DNA of 64,000 nt. Origin: Fluctibacter halophilus (lineage in GTDB: Bacteria > Pseudomonadota > Gammaproteobacteria > Enterobacterales > Alteromonadaceae). The notes under the pieces were generated by a model that saw only the letters and a list, made by a program, of their open reading frames with translations, had not been told where the DNA came from and did no database searches. Positions 44,593 to 53,999 of the stretch are shown here, piece by piece (the first letter of the stretch is position 1; the number at the start of each line of letters is the position of its first letter). The DNA lies in the NCBI RefSeq assembly GCF_020687825.1, contig NZ_JAJEWP010000001.1, positions 107,980 to 171,979 of the forward strand. The letters are read 5' to 3'. The translations under genes and the position numbers were made by a program.

Positions 44593-45339
44593 ATGAGTAG
44601 CTCTGAACAACCAACAATATCCCTTGAGGACGCTCGTCAACTGGTGAGTTTGCTCGAAGCGGGTGACGTAAAAGCCGCCAACGAACTCGTTGAGGCCCAC
44701 ACGATTAATGATTCTGTCGAACTGTTTGCCGAAGTGGGCAAACTGACGCGGCAGTTGCACGATTCTCTGAACAGTTTTCAGCTTGACGGTCGTATCGCCG
44801 ACCTTGCCACATCGGACATTCCCGATGCCCAAAGTCGTCTTGCCTACGTGATTGAAACCACCGAGCAAGCGGCCAATACCACCATGGATGCGGTGGAAAC
44901 CAGTATGCCCATTGCCGAGAAAATCAATGAGCGTATGGCGGGTATTCTGCCCGAATGGAAAAAGCTGATGAACCGCCAGATGGAACTTGGTGAATTCAAA
45001 ACACTCTGCTATGACTTAGATGCACTGCTTGAAGATTCGAGCAAGGAATCAGCCAAGCTGGCTGAGTTGTTGACGGAAGTTCTGATGGCCCAGGGCTATC
45101 AGGATTTGACCGGTCAGGTTATTCGTCGCGTCATCGAACTGGTCAAAGAAGTAGAAGACAGTTTGGTTCACATGTTGACCATGTTCGGCGAACCCGAAAT
45201 GAATGAAAAGTCTAAGAAAAAAGACGATCAGACCGATAACGTGAAAGCAGAAGGTCCGATCATTGATGCCGACAGTCGAGATGACGTGGTGTCCGGACAA
45301 GACGACGTTGATGACTTGCTTTCGAGTCTGGGTTTTTAA
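44593..45339 (+). CDS. cheZ: CheY-P phosphatase CheZ
   Basis: Dephosphorylates CheY to reset the flagellar switch. 248 residues, helical; the catalytic region EVLMAQGYQDLTGQVIRRVIELV carries the conserved QDLTGQ with the catalytic glutamine (near residue 175), and the C-terminus ends in DDVDDLLSSLGF, the CheY-binding peptide. Located between cheY and cheA as usual. Confidence 0.95.
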   Translation: MSSSEQPTISLEDARQLVSLLEAGDVKAANELVEAHTINDSVELFAEVGKLTRQLHDSLNSFQLDGRIADLATSDIPDAQSRLAYVIETTEQAANTTMDAVETSMPIAEKINERMAGILPEWKKLMNRQMELGEFKTLCYDLDALLEDSSKESAKLAELLTEVLMAQGYQDLTGQVIRRVIELVKEVEDSLVHMLTMFGEPEMNEKSKKKDDQTDNVKAEGPIIDADSRDDVVSGQDDVDDLLSSLGF

Positions 45340-45352
45340 GGGGAGCTGATAC

Positions 45353-47593
45353 ATGGCTTTTGATGTTGACGAGGATATCCTACAGGACTTTCTGGTAGAA
45401 GCCGGAGAGATCCTGGAGCAGTTGCAAGAGCAACTCGTCGATTTGGAAAACAATCCGCAAAATTCGGATTTGTTGAACGCCATTTTTCGCGGCTATCACA
45501 CCGTTAAGGGCGGCGCCGGGTTTCTGTCGCTGACCGAACTTGTTGACATCTGTCACGGTGCTGAAAACGTGTTTGATGTGATGCGTAACGGTCAACGGAC
45601 ACTGACCCCTGAATTGATGGATGTGATTTTGCAAGCCACCGATGTGGTGGTTGCCATGTTCGAAAGTGTCAAAGCCCGCGAACCTCTTGAGCCGGCCGAC
45701 CAGGCCCTGTTGGATACCCTGCACCGGCTCAGCAAGCCTGAAAGTCAGGATGAGGCACCAATAGAAATCGTGTCTGACGATGGTGCTGCTCAAGCGCCTG
45801 CTCCAACCCCGGAACCTGCACCTACACCTGCACCCGCTGCTGAAGCGAGCGGCGCAGATGATGGCAGTATTGACGAAATTACCGAAGACGAATTCGAGGC
45901 TTTGCTCGATGAGTTGCACGGTGACAGTGCGCCCGGTAAAGCATCAACACCAGCCCCGGCCCCAGCGCCGCAACCCAGTGCAGATGACAGTGATGAAGAC
46001 ATCACCGACGATGAGTTCGAAGCTTTGCTGGATCAGTTGCATGGCGAGGGTAAGTTCAGTGCCGAAGAAAAGGCTGCGGCTGCATCGCCAGCACCAACCC
46101 CAACCCCAGCCCCTTCGGGTGGTGATGGTGCTGAAGAAGATATCACCGACGACGAATTTGAAGCGTTGCTGGACCAGTTGCACGGCGAAGGTAAAGGCCC
46201 GGGCAAAGATGAAGTGGCAGCAGTAAAACCTGCGCCAACACCATCTCCTGCACCTGCACCTGCACCTGCACCTGCACCAGCACCCAAGGCAACACCGGCC
46301 CCCGCGCCGGCGCCAGCACCTGCGCCGGCACCCGCACCGAAGCCTGCCGCCGCTTCGGGCGGTGCAGGCTCGCCACCGGCCAAACGGGACGAAAAGAAAC
46401 CTGCTGCCAGCGCGGCACAGGGAGAAACCACCGTACGGGTCGACACCAAGCGTCTTGACCAAATCATGAACATGGTGGGGGAGTTGGTGCTGGTACGGAA
46501 CCGTCTGCTTAGCCTGGGCATCAACGTCAATGACGAAGCAATGTCCAAGGCGATTGCCAACCTGGATGTGGTAACGGGCGATTTGCAGGGCGCAGTAATG
46601 AAGACGCGCATGCAGCCAATCAAGAAAGTCTTTGGTCGCTTCCCTCGGGTGGTGCGTGATCTGGCGCGAAGCCTGAAAAAAGAAATTACACTGCAACTGG
46701 AAGGTGAAGAGACCGATCTGGATAAAAACCTGGTTGAAGCGCTGGCTGATCCATTGGTGCATTTGGTGCGCAACTCGGTAGACCATGGTATTGAAATGCC
46801 CCAAGAGCGTGTTGCCGCGGGTAAGCCCAGTATGGGAACCGTGAAACTGGCTGCATCTCAGGAAGGTGACCATATTCTGCTGACCATCGAAGACGATGGT
46901 AAAGGCATGGACCCGGATAAGCTGAAAGACATTGCCATTAGCCGTGGTGTACTGGATGCCGATGCCGCTGCACGTATGTCGGATGTTGAAGCGTTCAACC
47001 TGATTTTTGCACCGGGTTTCTCTACCAAGACGGAGATTTCGGATATCTCCGGTCGTGGTGTGGGCATGGATGTGGTTAAAACCAAAATTAACCAGCTAAA
47101 CGGTACCGTAGCGATTGATTCTCAATTGGGCAAAGGTACGCGCCTTGACATCAAAGTGCCGTTAACACTGGCTATTTTGCCGACCTTGATGATTGTTGTT
47201 GGCGAGCAAACGTTCGCGTTACCCCTCGGTTCGGTGAATGAAATTATCAACATGGACATGAGCAAGACCAATACGGTTGATGGTCAACTGACCATGATTG
47301 TTCGTTCCAAGGCGATCCCTTTGTTCTACTTACGTGAGTGGTTGATGCGTAAGAAAGGGCCTATCGATAAAGAAAAAGGTCACGTGGTTGTGGTGCAGAT
47401 AGGCACCCAGCAAGTGGGCTTCGTGGTCGACGCTTTGATTGGTCAGGAAGAAGTGGTGATCAAGCCCCTGGACGCCTTGTTGCAAGGTACACCGGGCATG
47501 GCCGGCGCCACGATTACCAGTGACGGTGGCATTGCCTTGATCATTGATATTCCAAGCCTGCTCAAGCGGTACGCAAAGAAAATTCCCAAATAA
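45353..47593 (+). CDS. cheA: Chemotaxis histidine kinase CheA with triplicated acidic motif
   Basis: Kinase that phosphorylates CheY and CheB. 746 residues: P1 with His49 in FRGYHTVKGGAG; a long region (residues ~130-365) carrying three copies of an acidic motif ITDDEFEALLDQLHGEGK separated by Pro/Ala linkers, in place of a normal compact P2 domain; P3 dimerisation (RVDTKRLDQIMNMVGELVLVRN); P4 kinase (LVRNSVDHGIE, DDGKGMD, GRGVGMDVVK); P5 CheW-like coupling domain (TLAILPTLMIVVGEQTFALP). The low-complexity Pro/Ala part is rich in PAPA repeats. Confidence 0.96.
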   Translation: MAFDVDEDILQDFLVEAGEILEQLQEQLVDLENNPQNSDLLNAIFRGYHTVKGGAGFLSLTELVDICHGAENVFDVMRNGQRTLTPELMDVILQATDVVVAMFESVKAREPLEPADQALLDTLHRLSKPESQDEAPIEIVSDDGAAQAPAPTPEPAPTPAPAAEASGADDGSIDEITEDEFEALLDELHGDSAPGKASTPAPAPAPQPSADDSDEDITDDEFEALLDQLHGEGKFSAEEKAAAASPAPTPTPAPSGGDGAEEDITDDEFEALLDQLHGEGKGPGKDEVAAVKPAPTPSPAPAPAPAPAPAPKATPAPAPAPAPAPAPAPKPAAASGGAGSPPAKRDEKKPAASAAQGETTVRVDTKRLDQIMNMVGELVLVRNRLLSLGINVNDEAMSKAIANLDVVTGDLQGAVMKTRMQPIKKVFGRFPRVVRDLARSLKKEITLQLEGEETDLDKNLVEALADPLVHLVRNSVDHGIEMPQERVAAGKPSMGTVKLAASQEGDHILLTIEDDGKGMDPDKLKDIAISRGVLDADAAARMSDVEAFNLIFAPGFSTKTEISDISGRGVGMDVVKTKINQLNGTVAIDSQLGKGTRLDIKVPLTLAILPTLMIVVGEQTFALPLGSVNEIINMDMSKTNTVDGQLTMIVRSKAIPLFYLREWLMRKKGPIDKEKGHVVVVQIGTQQVGFVVDALIGQEEVVIKPLDALLQGTPGMAGATITSDGGIALIIDIPSLLKRYAKKIPK
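45872..46195 (+). repeat. Three-fold in-frame repeat in cheA
   Basis: About 63-nt units at 45872-45934, 45992-46054 and 46133-46195 encode (D/E)EITEDEFEALLDELHGD-like and two DITDDEFEALLDQLHGEGK copies. The last two are nearly identical in protein but differ at several third codon positions, so the repeat is under protein-level selection rather than a fresh duplication. Confidence 0.85.
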
Positions 47594-47620
47594 TCAGTTT
47601 CAGGAGGATGTCGCATCGCG

Positions 47621-48763
47621 ATGGCTTACCGTGTCTTAGTTGTTGATGACTCTACTTTTTTTCGCCGCCGCGTTAAAGAAATTCTCGATCAGGACCCCAA
47701 CCTCACTGTGGTGGGTGAAGCTCGCAACGGTGAGCAGGCGATTACCCAGGTTGCGGAGCTGAAACCGGACGTAGTGACCATGGACGTCGAAATGCCGGTG
47801 ATGGACGGCATTACAGCGGTGCGTCAGATCATGGCGAAAACACCGGTGCCTATCCTGATGTTCTCTTCATTGACCCATGATGGCGCTGAAGCGACGTTGG
47901 ACGCGTTGGATGCCGGCGCACTGGACTTTCTGCCCAAGAAGTTCGAAGACATTGCCGGCAACCGTAAAGAAGCCATCGATTTATTGCAAAGCCGGGTTAA
48001 AGCGTTGGGGCGTCGTAAAGGTGCGATGCTCAGTCCTCGACCAACGATAGCGCGCACGTCACCCGGTACCACCGCTCAAACCAAACAGTTTTTACGCCCG
48101 TCCCGGTCATTGAACGAAGCGACCGGCGCAAGTTCAGCACCGGAGCGCACGTTTAGCCGGCCTGGCACCTCTTCGGGCAAACAATACAAAGTGTTGGCAA
48201 TCGGCACCTCGACCGGGGGGCCTGTTGCGCTGCAAACCATTCTGACCGCGTTTCCGGCCAATTTCCCGTACCCGATCCTGTTGGTACAGCACATGCCAGG
48301 AACCTTTACTCATGCATTTGCTGAGCGTCTCAACCGTGGCTGTCAAATTGACGTTAAAGAGGCCCAGCATGGCGATATTTTGCGTCCGGGACACGCTTAT
48401 CTGGCGCCCGGCGGTAAGCAGATGGTGGTTGATGGCAGTGCACAGATGCCCCGCTTGTCGATAGTCGATGGGGATAATCTGCCCAACGTAACCTACAAAC
48501 CCAGCGTGGATTTAACCTTTACCTCCATCGCCCGGGTATTTGGCGGGGATGTGCTGGGAGTCATACTCACCGGTATGGGGGCCGATGGCAGGGAAGGCTG
48601 CCGCGCATTACACAGTAAAGGTGCTAAGATTTGGGCACAGGATGAGAAAACCTGTGTGGTGTATGGGATGCCTCAGGCGGTTACCAGTGCCAGATTGGCC
48701 GAGAAAAACTTGCCACTGTCTGAGATTGCCAGCCATATTTGTTCCGAAATGCGGGCCTCCTGA
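47621..48763 (+). CDS. cheB: Chemotaxis methylesterase/glutamine deamidase CheB
   Basis: Removes methyl groups from chemoreceptors. 380 residues: receiver domain with Asp9/Asp10 and phosphorylated Asp55 ([13 protein letters not shown]), a Ser/Thr/Pro-rich linker, and the esterase domain with catalytic serine in [13 protein letters not shown], histidine in [19 protein letters not shown] and aspartate in GMGADGREG. Lies directly after cheA. Confidence 0.96.
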   Translation: MAYRVLVVDDSTFFRRRVKEILDQDPNLTVVGEARNGEQAITQVAELKPDVVTMDVEMPVMDGITAVRQIMAKTPVPILMFSSLTHDGAEATLDALDAGALDFLPKKFEDIAGNRKEAIDLLQSRVKALGRRKGAMLSPRPTIARTSPGTTAQTKQFLRPSRSLNEATGASSAPERTFSRPGTSSGKQYKVLAIGTSTGGPVALQTILTAFPANFPYPILLVQHMPGTFTHAFAERLNRGCQIDVKEAQHGDILRPGHAYLAPGGKQMVVDGSAQMPRLSIVDGDNLPNVTYKPSVDLTFTSIARVFGGDVLGVILTGMGADGREGCRALHSKGAKIWAQDEKTCVVYGMPQAVTSARLAEKNLPLSEIASHICSEMRAS

Positions 48764-48800
48764 ACTCAGGGCGCCGTATTAAAAACGTTAGGGAAGCTGC

Positions 48801-49580
48801 GTGATCATTTGGGCCATCGCCAACCAGAAGGGGGGCGTCGGAAAAACCACAACCACTGTGACTTTGGGCGGCCTTCTAGCGCAGCAAGGCCATCGTGTGC
48901 TATTGGTCGATACCGATCCCCATGCTTCGCTCAGTTATTATTTTGGCGTTGACTCTGAGGAACTGAATCACAGTTTGTACGATGTCTTCACGACCCCTAA
49001 TGGTATCAGCAAAGACGGTGTAATGGATTCGCTGTGTCCAACCAAACTGGATTCATTGTTCATGCTACCGGCGACGATGGCGCTAGCCACCCTGGATCGC
49101 AGTATGGGAACGCAGGCGGGCATGGGGTTGGTGCTGAAAAAGGCGCTGGACACGGTGCGTGATGAATTCGACTATGTGCTAATGGACTGTCCACCGGTAT
49201 TGGGTGTATTAATGGTCAATGCACTGGCCGCCTGTCAGCGGGTACTGGTACCAGTACAAACCGAGTTTCTGGCCCTTAAAGGGTTGGACAGAATGATGCA
49301 TACGCTGGAAATCCTGACCCGATCTCAAGGGCGGGAGTTTGCGTATAAGATCATACCGACCATGTATGATAAGCGGGTTAACGCGGCTGCAGATGCGTAT
49401 GAAACCCTGCGCAAGGAGTATGGTGACAATGTGTGGCAGGGCGTAATCCCGGTGGATACCCGGTTTCGGGACGCCAGCCAAGCCCAGTCACCGCCATCGG
49501 TGTATTGCCCCAAATCCCGTGGTGTATATGCCTATGCCAGTTTATTGAAACAATTACAGCAGTTGGAGAAAGAAGTATGA
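48801..49580 (+). CDS. parC: ParA-family ATPase ParC, polar chemotaxis localisation
   Basis: 259 residues with deviant Walker A ANQKGGVGKTTTTVTLGG at the N-terminus, Walker A-prime VDTDPHASLSYYFG and Walker B-like DYVLMDCPPVLGVLMVNAL. In Vibrio the gene at this position is ParC, which positions chemotaxis arrays at the cell pole and segregates them at division. The start is GTG. It overlaps parP as ATGA. This gives the operon two MinD/ParA ATPases, FlhG for the flagellum and ParC for chemotaxis. Confidence 0.9.
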   Translation: MIIWAIANQKGGVGKTTTTVTLGGLLAQQGHRVLLVDTDPHASLSYYFGVDSEELNHSLYDVFTTPNGISKDGVMDSLCPTKLDSLFMLPATMALATLDRSMGTQAGMGLVLKKALDTVRDEFDYVLMDCPPVLGVLMVNALAACQRVLVPVQTEFLALKGLDRMMHTLEILTRSQGREFAYKIIPTMYDKRVNAAADAYETLRKEYGDNVWQGVIPVDTRFRDASQAQSPPSVYCPKSRGVYAYASLLKQLQQLEKEV

Positions 49581-50293
49581 GTGGTACGCCGTTTGCCAAA
49601 GAAGAGGTGATGGAAGCGTATCTGTCTTCGTTACTGCATGAAGCGCCGGTAGAAGCCGATCCCAAACGGGAACAGGTGGCTAAACTGTTAGAGTCTGCCT
49701 CACCCATCAGTACACCTGTTGAGCTCCCTGAGGACCAGCAGGCTGTGGTGGATGAAGTTGAGCAAATTAAAGAAACGCTGGCCGAGGTCGAAAACAAAGA
49801 ACCAGAGGAATATCATGCCCTTGACGTCGATTCGGCGACAATACCTGAAGAATCGTTTCAGGCGTTGTTCTTTGAGGTGGCAGGGTTGAAGATGGCTGTT
49901 CCCCTGACATCACTGGGCGGAATTCATCAGTTGGACAAGATTGGACCGCTGTTCGGTAAGCCCGCGTGGTTCAAAGGTGTGATGTTGCATCGGGATGAAA
50001 AACTCAGTGTGGTGGACACCGCGCGCTGGGTTATGCCAGAAAAATATGACGAAAAACTGGCAGAAACCTTAAATTATCAATATCTTATTATGTTAGATAA
50101 CAGTGATTGGGGGCTTGCATGTGAGCGCCTGGTTACAACCGCCACTCTGGCGCCGGAAGACGTCAAGTGGCGCGAGGCGCATGGTAAGCGCCCATGGCTC
50201 GCCGGAATGGTGAAAGAAAAAATGTGTGCCTTGGTTAATGTCAGACAATTGATTGCCATGCTGGACCAAGGACTTGGCAGTAATGAACAGTAG
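49577..50293 (+). CDS. parP: CheW-like protein ParP
   Basis: 238 residues. The N-terminal ~90 residues are acidic and Pro/Glu-rich (EVMEAYLSSLLHEAPVEADPKREQ and a helical EQIKETLAEVENKEPEEY); the C-terminal part is a CheW-like fold (SFQALFFEVAGLKMAVPLTSLGGIHQL, MLHRDEKLSVVDTARWV). In Vibrio ParP links ParC to CheA and stabilises polar arrays. The start is the ATG at 49577, overlapping the parC stop; an upstream frame inside parC is a read-through of a different frame. Confidence 0.87.
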   Translation: MSGTPFAKEEVMEAYLSSLLHEAPVEADPKREQVAKLLESASPISTPVELPEDQQAVVDEVEQIKETLAEVENKEPEEYHALDVDSATIPEESFQALFFEVAGLKMAVPLTSLGGIHQLDKIGPLFGKPAWFKGVMLHRDEKLSVVDTARWVMPEKYDEKLAETLNYQYLIMLDNSDWGLACERLVTTATLAPEDVKWREAHGKRPWLAGMVKEKMCALVNVRQLIAMLDQGLGSNEQ

Positions 50294-50319
50294 ATGCAGC
50301 GTGCTCGGGAGCAGGTCTA

Positions 50320-50811
50320 ATGACTGATGATAGAAGCGCCAACAGTGCGACGGACGCCAATGATGAGGTTTTGCAGTGGGTAACATACCGACTGGGAGAT
50401 GAAACTTACGGCATTAATGTGATGCAGGTGCAGGAAGTGCTGCGTCATACCGAAATTGCGCCTGTACCTGGCGCACCTGACTACGTATTGGGGATCATTA
50501 ACTTGCGTGGCAACGTGGTCACGGTCATTGATACCCGTTCACGGTTTGGATTACCACCGACAGACATCACCGACAATACGCGAATCGTGATCATTGAATC
50601 CGATGAACAAGTTGTGGGTATTCTGGTCGACAGTGTTGCCGAGGTGGTGTACCTGAAATCGTCGGAGATTGACAGTGCGCCGAACGTGGGCACCGAAGAA
50701 AGCGCCAAGTTTATTCAGGGTGTGAGTAACCGCGATGGCGAGTTGTTGATCCTGGTAGATTTGAACAAGCTGCTGAGTGATGAAGAGTGGGAAGAGATCA
50801 GCAATATCTGA
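50320..50811 (+). CDS. cheW: Chemotaxis coupling protein CheW
   Basis: Scaffold joining receptors to CheA. 163 residues, single CheW domain: WVTYRLGDETYGINVMQVQEVLR, IAPVPGAPDYVLGIINLRGNVVTVIDTRSRFGL, EVVYLKSSEIDSAPNVG and VSNRDGELLILVDLNKLL. Last gene of the che series before a terminator. Confidence 0.96.
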   Translation: MTDDRSANSATDANDEVLQWVTYRLGDETYGINVMQVQEVLRHTEIAPVPGAPDYVLGIINLRGNVVTVIDTRSRFGLPPTDITDNTRIVIIESDEQVVGILVDSVAEVVYLKSSEIDSAPNVGTEESAKFIQGVSNRDGELLILVDLNKLLSDEEWEEISNI

Positions 50812-50827
50812 TCCCCGCAAAGCGCGT

Positions 50828-50858
50828 AAAGCCCTGTTGTCACTCACAGGGCTTTTTT
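50828..50858 (+). terminator. Terminator of the flagellar/chemotaxis operon
   Basis: AAGCCCTG pairs with CAGGGCTT around a short loop, followed by T6. The DUF2802 gene begins 15 nt later, so it depends on read-through or its own promoter. Confidence 0.85.
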
Positions 50859-50872
50859 ATGGATAATTGTGC

Positions 50873-51343
50873 ATGATTGATCTGCAATGGCCCTGGCTGG
50901 TGGGCGCTGCCGTTGGCGCAGTGCTACTGTTGCTGATCCTGCGTCAGATGCACCGCTACACTGTCCTGCAGCGGACGCTGCAGGAGGCGTTGGATGATAT
51001 CGACGTGTGCCTGAAAGCCCAACAGTCGTTGTTGTCGCAGCTTCAGCAACAACAGCGCAGCCTGGACTCCCTGCGCCAGCAACAGGGTGATAGCCAGGAT
51101 GCTGCTCAACGCCAGGCAAAGGAGCAGGCTTCTGCACTGCAGGAGGTACAGCAACAGCTTGATGCAATGTCCAGTCAGATTGAATTGCTGTCTGAGCAGT
51201 CGCCGGAACAACGGCTTTATCGTAAAGCTGAGCGCTTGTTGGCGGATGGTGCCAGTGTGCAGGACATCGTTGATGAATGCGAAATCCCCAGGGGGGAAGC
51301 AGAAATGCTGTTTGCCCTGCACCAGGCACACAAAGCTAACTGA
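50873..51343 (+). CDS. DUF2802 family protein
   Basis: 156 residues from ATG 50873. One N-terminal membrane helix (WLVGAAVGAVLLLLIL), a long coiled coil rich in Gln/Leu (residues ~40-110), and a C-terminal helix-turn-helix-like end (RLLADGASVQDIVDECEIPRGEAEMLFALHQAH). DUF2802 genes follow cheW in many polar flagellates, but function is unknown. Convergent 8-nt overlap with the next gene. Confidence 0.85.
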   Translation: MIDLQWPWLVGAAVGAVLLLLILRQMHRYTVLQRTLQEALDDIDVCLKAQQSLLSQLQQQQRSLDSLRQQQGDSQDAAQRQAKEQASALQEVQQQLDAMSSQIELLSEQSPEQRLYRKAERLLADGASVQDIVDECEIPRGEAEMLFALHQAHKAN

Positions 51344-51986
51344 GCAAATGCCGGGGCAATGCGTTGGGCAGTTTCGCCATCATTAGCGGGTAGATCACCA
51401 ACACCACAGGAATCACCTGCCATATTCCATTCCCCATCGCGTACAGGGTTATCCCTTCAAGTCCCAACCACAGATACAACAGCATCAGCAATACCACCCG
51501 CCCTTTGAACCGTAATTGGTGGAAAAATGCCAGGCTCAGCATCAGCGTCGGCAGCGGTATGACCCCCACACCTAGCCAGGCAAGTGGCGGGAGCAACAGC
51601 ATTAACGCCGGGAAAATGATCAGGGTAAACAGACATCCCACCAACAGGTGACACCGCTGTTTGTGCGTCCAGACCGTGTTGTCGGTGACGGCGGCTGCAA
51701 TGCTGGCGGTGATCATCAACAGCCCGAAGCCGCCTCCCCACAATGCCCATGGGTTGATGCTGCTGTAGGTGATGGTGTAAAAATGCCAGCTCAGCCAGCA
51801 CCAGGCTATGGTCAGGGCAATGGCAATCCAGCGAGCATTGCCGACACGCCACAAATGCCAGGCGCCATACAAACAGGTCATCAGGATCAGCACACTGATT
51901 GGCAGGCTTAATTGTGCATGGGCCTGGATGATGACATCGTAGGTTTGGGCGGAAAATAGCAGAAAATGCTCCAACTGGTAGTTCAT
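51336..51986 (-). CDS. Polytopic membrane protein, DUF6064-like
   Basis: 216 residues with about seven hydrophobic helices and few charged residues; the start NYQLEHFLLFSAQTYDVIIQAHAQLSLP resembles DUF6064 proteins, a guess from pattern. Start set at ATG 51986 because it overlaps the reductase stop as ATGA. It is the second gene of a two-gene unit with the Tat-exported aldo/keto reductase. No function can be assigned. Confidence 0.7.
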   Translation of the reverse strand: MNYQLEHFLLFSAQTYDVIIQAHAQLSLPISVLILMTCLYGAWHLWRVGNARWIAIALTIAWCWLSWHFYTITYSSINPWALWGGGFGLLMITASIAAAVTDNTVWTHKQRCHLLVGCLFTLIIFPALMLLLPPLAWLGVGVIPLPTLMLSLAFFHQLRFKGRVVLLMLLYLWLGLEGITLYAMGNGIWQVIPVVLVIYPLMMAKLPNALPRHLLS

Positions 51987-52867
51987 GCGAAGTGGGTCCA
52001 TAACTGTTTGAGCGCCCGACGACCCTGTTGATCCGGCAGTGGCGTATTCAGTGCAGACATGTTTTCAATCATATGCGGCACCTGACGGGTGGCGGGGATC
52101 GCGTGGCTGATAGCAGGGTGCGATAACACATACCGCAGAAACACGTGTGACCAGCATTGGCAGCCCAAATTCCGGGCTTCGTCCGGTAAAGGCTGATTGC
52201 GCACCGTGTCAAACAGATGGCCACCGGCGAACGGGCGGTTGGCGATCACCTTGATGCCTTTGTCCTGCGCCAATGCCAGGATGTTGTGGGCGGATTCGTT
52301 GGCCAGATTGTAGGACAGTTGCAGGTAATCCATCGATTGACTGCGCAGTATCTGGTCGAGGTCGTCATGCCGTCTGGCGTGTGAGGTGGTTACTCCAATG
52401 CTGCCAACCAAGCCTTCGGCTTGCCATGCGCGATAACGTGGCAGATGTTGTTGCCATCCCTGCAGATTGTGCACCTGTAATAAGTCAATACGAGGCCTTC
52501 CCCAAAGGTGTAAGGACATGTCGCGCTGGTGCAATGCATCTTCGGCGGATGAGGTCCAGGTTTTGGTCGCGCAGTAAACCTGGTCGCGGGCATCCAGTTG
52601 CTTGAGGCAATGACCCAGTACGGCTTCGGAGGAGCCGTACATCGGCGAGGAATCAATCAGTTGCCCACCGGCATCCAGAAACGCTGCCAATACCGCCTGA
52701 CGGGCTTCCAATAAGGCCGGATGACGGCCCACATTGAAGGTTATCCAGGTGCCCATACCAATCGGGTAGGGCACGTCAATCCGCGGCCTGGCAAAAGACG
52801 CGACCGGCAGCATGGCGCCAAGGGTAGCAAGTGCGGACGTTTTGATGAATTGGCGTCGGGTGAGCAT
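51983..52867 (-). CDS. Tat-exported aldo/keto reductase
   Basis: 294 residues from ATG 52867. The N-terminus is a twin-arginine signal: LTRRQFIKTSALATLGAMLPVASFA. The mature part is a TIM-barrel reductase with GMGTWITFNVG, DAGGQLIDSSPMYGSSEAVLG, the DSSPMYG region holding the Asp/Tyr pair, ATKTWTS with the lysine, IDLLQVHNLQGW in place of the usual catalytic His, and YLQLSYNLANESAHNILALAQDKGIKVIANRPFAGG. Export of an NADPH-type reductase is odd; related Tat-exported members exist. Upstream in-frame ATGs at 52933 and 52900 would bury the signal. Confidence 0.82.
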   Translation of the reverse strand: MLTRRQFIKTSALATLGAMLPVASFARPRIDVPYPIGMGTWITFNVGRHPALLEARQAVLAAFLDAGGQLIDSSPMYGSSEAVLGHCLKQLDARDQVYCATKTWTSSAEDALHQRDMSLHLWGRPRIDLLQVHNLQGWQQHLPRYRAWQAEGLVGSIGVTTSHARRHDDLDQILRSQSMDYLQLSYNLANESAHNILALAQDKGIKVIANRPFAGGHLFDTVRNQPLPDEARNLGCQCWSHVFLRYVLSHPAISHAIPATRQVPHMIENMSALNTPLPDQQGRRALKQLWTHFA

Positions 52868-52972
52868 AGTAAGCCTGCAAATCTGTCTTGCAGTGAGCAT
52901 TGATGGAATGGGCTGGATGAGCAAGCCGAACACGACCAGCGGTCGAAAAGTGTCGGTGACGATAGGCAGTTT

Positions 52973-53004
52973 AAATGTTTAGACGTCTAGACGTAAAGAA
53001 GTTG
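52973..53004 (+). promoter_or_regulatory. MetJ operator (met boxes)
   Basis: AGACGTCT (52981-52988) and AGACGTAA (52989-52996) are adjacent 8-bp met boxes; flanking octamers match at 5 of 8 positions each. TTGACA (53002-53007) partly overlaps. MetJ with SAM would repress metA and the metH genes behind it. Confidence 0.82.
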
Positions 53005-53060
53005 ACATTTAGTTTGCTATCCGCCACAGTGTGGGCTTGTTTCAATCACGGAGAGACAGC

Positions 53061-53990
53061 ATGCCGATTCGCATTCCCGCAGATTTACCCGCACAAGAGA
53101 TCCTCAATGGAGAGAATATTTTTGTGATGGACATGATGCGTGCTGCTCATCAGGACATCCGTCCGCTGGAAGTTGGGATCCTGAATTTGATGCCGAACAA
53201 GATTGAAACCGAGGTTCAGATCCTGCGTCTGTTGTCGAATACGCCGCTACAAATCAACATCGACCTGATCAGGATTGACAATCAGGCACCGAAAAATACC
53301 CCGAAGGCCCACATGGATGCCTTTTATCATGCCTTCGACGATGTTGCCGACAAGCGCTACGATGGATTGATTGTCACTGGGGCACCGTTGGCGCACCTCG
53401 AGTATGAGGACGTCAAGTACTGGGACCGGATGACAACCATCATGGACTGGGCGCGACGTCATGTGCAATCCACCATGTTTCTGTGTTGGGCTGCTCATGC
53501 TGCTATCTATCATTTTTATGGAATTAATCGCCGTCTGCGAGAGGACAAACTGGTCGGGGTATTTTCCCACCGGGTACAGGACGACAAGAATGAATTAATG
53601 CGCGGCTTTGACCCTCAGTTTGATGCGCCGCACAGTCGCTACGGTGAAATTCCGGCCTCGGCTTATGATGATGTTGAGGAACTCGAGGTGCTTGCAACCT
53701 CCGCGCATACCGGTCCGTATCTGATTGCGTCCCTGGACAAACGGCTGGTGTTTGTGACCGGACACCCAGAATACGACCCCGATACACTGGAACAGGAATA
53801 CTGGCGGGATGTGCAGGCAGGGCTTGCACCCAAGGTTCCCCAGCACTACTTTGTCAATGACGATCCGAGCAATGACAAAAACGTGACCTGGCGGTCGCAC
53901 GGAACCCTGTTATTTACCAACTGGTTGAATTATTTTGTGTATCAGAACACACCGTACGATTTGAACACGCTATCCAGTTCATCGAGCTAA
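53061..53990 (+). CDS. metA: Homoserine O-succinyltransferase
   Basis: First step of methionine synthesis: activates homoserine by acylation. 309 residues, the same length as E. coli MetA. Cys142 (in FLCWAAHAA) is the acyl acceptor and His235 (in VTGHPEYD) and the downstream glutamate complete the site. The start at ATG 53061 follows GGAGA and matches the family start PIRIPADLPAQEILNGENIF. Acyl donor, succinyl- or acetyl-CoA, cannot be decided from the motifs I checked. Only 9 nt to the first metH part. Confidence 0.95.
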   Translation: MPIRIPADLPAQEILNGENIFVMDMMRAAHQDIRPLEVGILNLMPNKIETEVQILRLLSNTPLQINIDLIRIDNQAPKNTPKAHMDAFYHAFDDVADKRYDGLIVTGAPLAHLEYEDVKYWDRMTTIMDWARRHVQSTMFLCWAAHAAIYHFYGINRRLREDKLVGVFSHRVQDDKNELMRGFDPQFDAPHSRYGEIPASAYDDVEELEVLATSAHTGPYLIASLDKRLVFVTGHPEYDPDTLEQEYWRDVQAGLAPKVPQHYFVNDDPSNDKNVTWRSHGTLLFTNWLNYFVYQNTPYDLNTLSSSSS

Positions 53991-53999
53991 GGAGTTAAG

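Noticed and set aside
46033..46773. Long Ala/Gly-rich frame antisense to cheA
   Set aside because: It results from the Pro/Ala-rich linker read backwards; no start site or independent motif supports it.
49433..49576. N-terminal extension of ParP by 48 residues
   Set aside because: It is out-of-frame parC sequence; the ATGA overlap at 49577 is the natural start.
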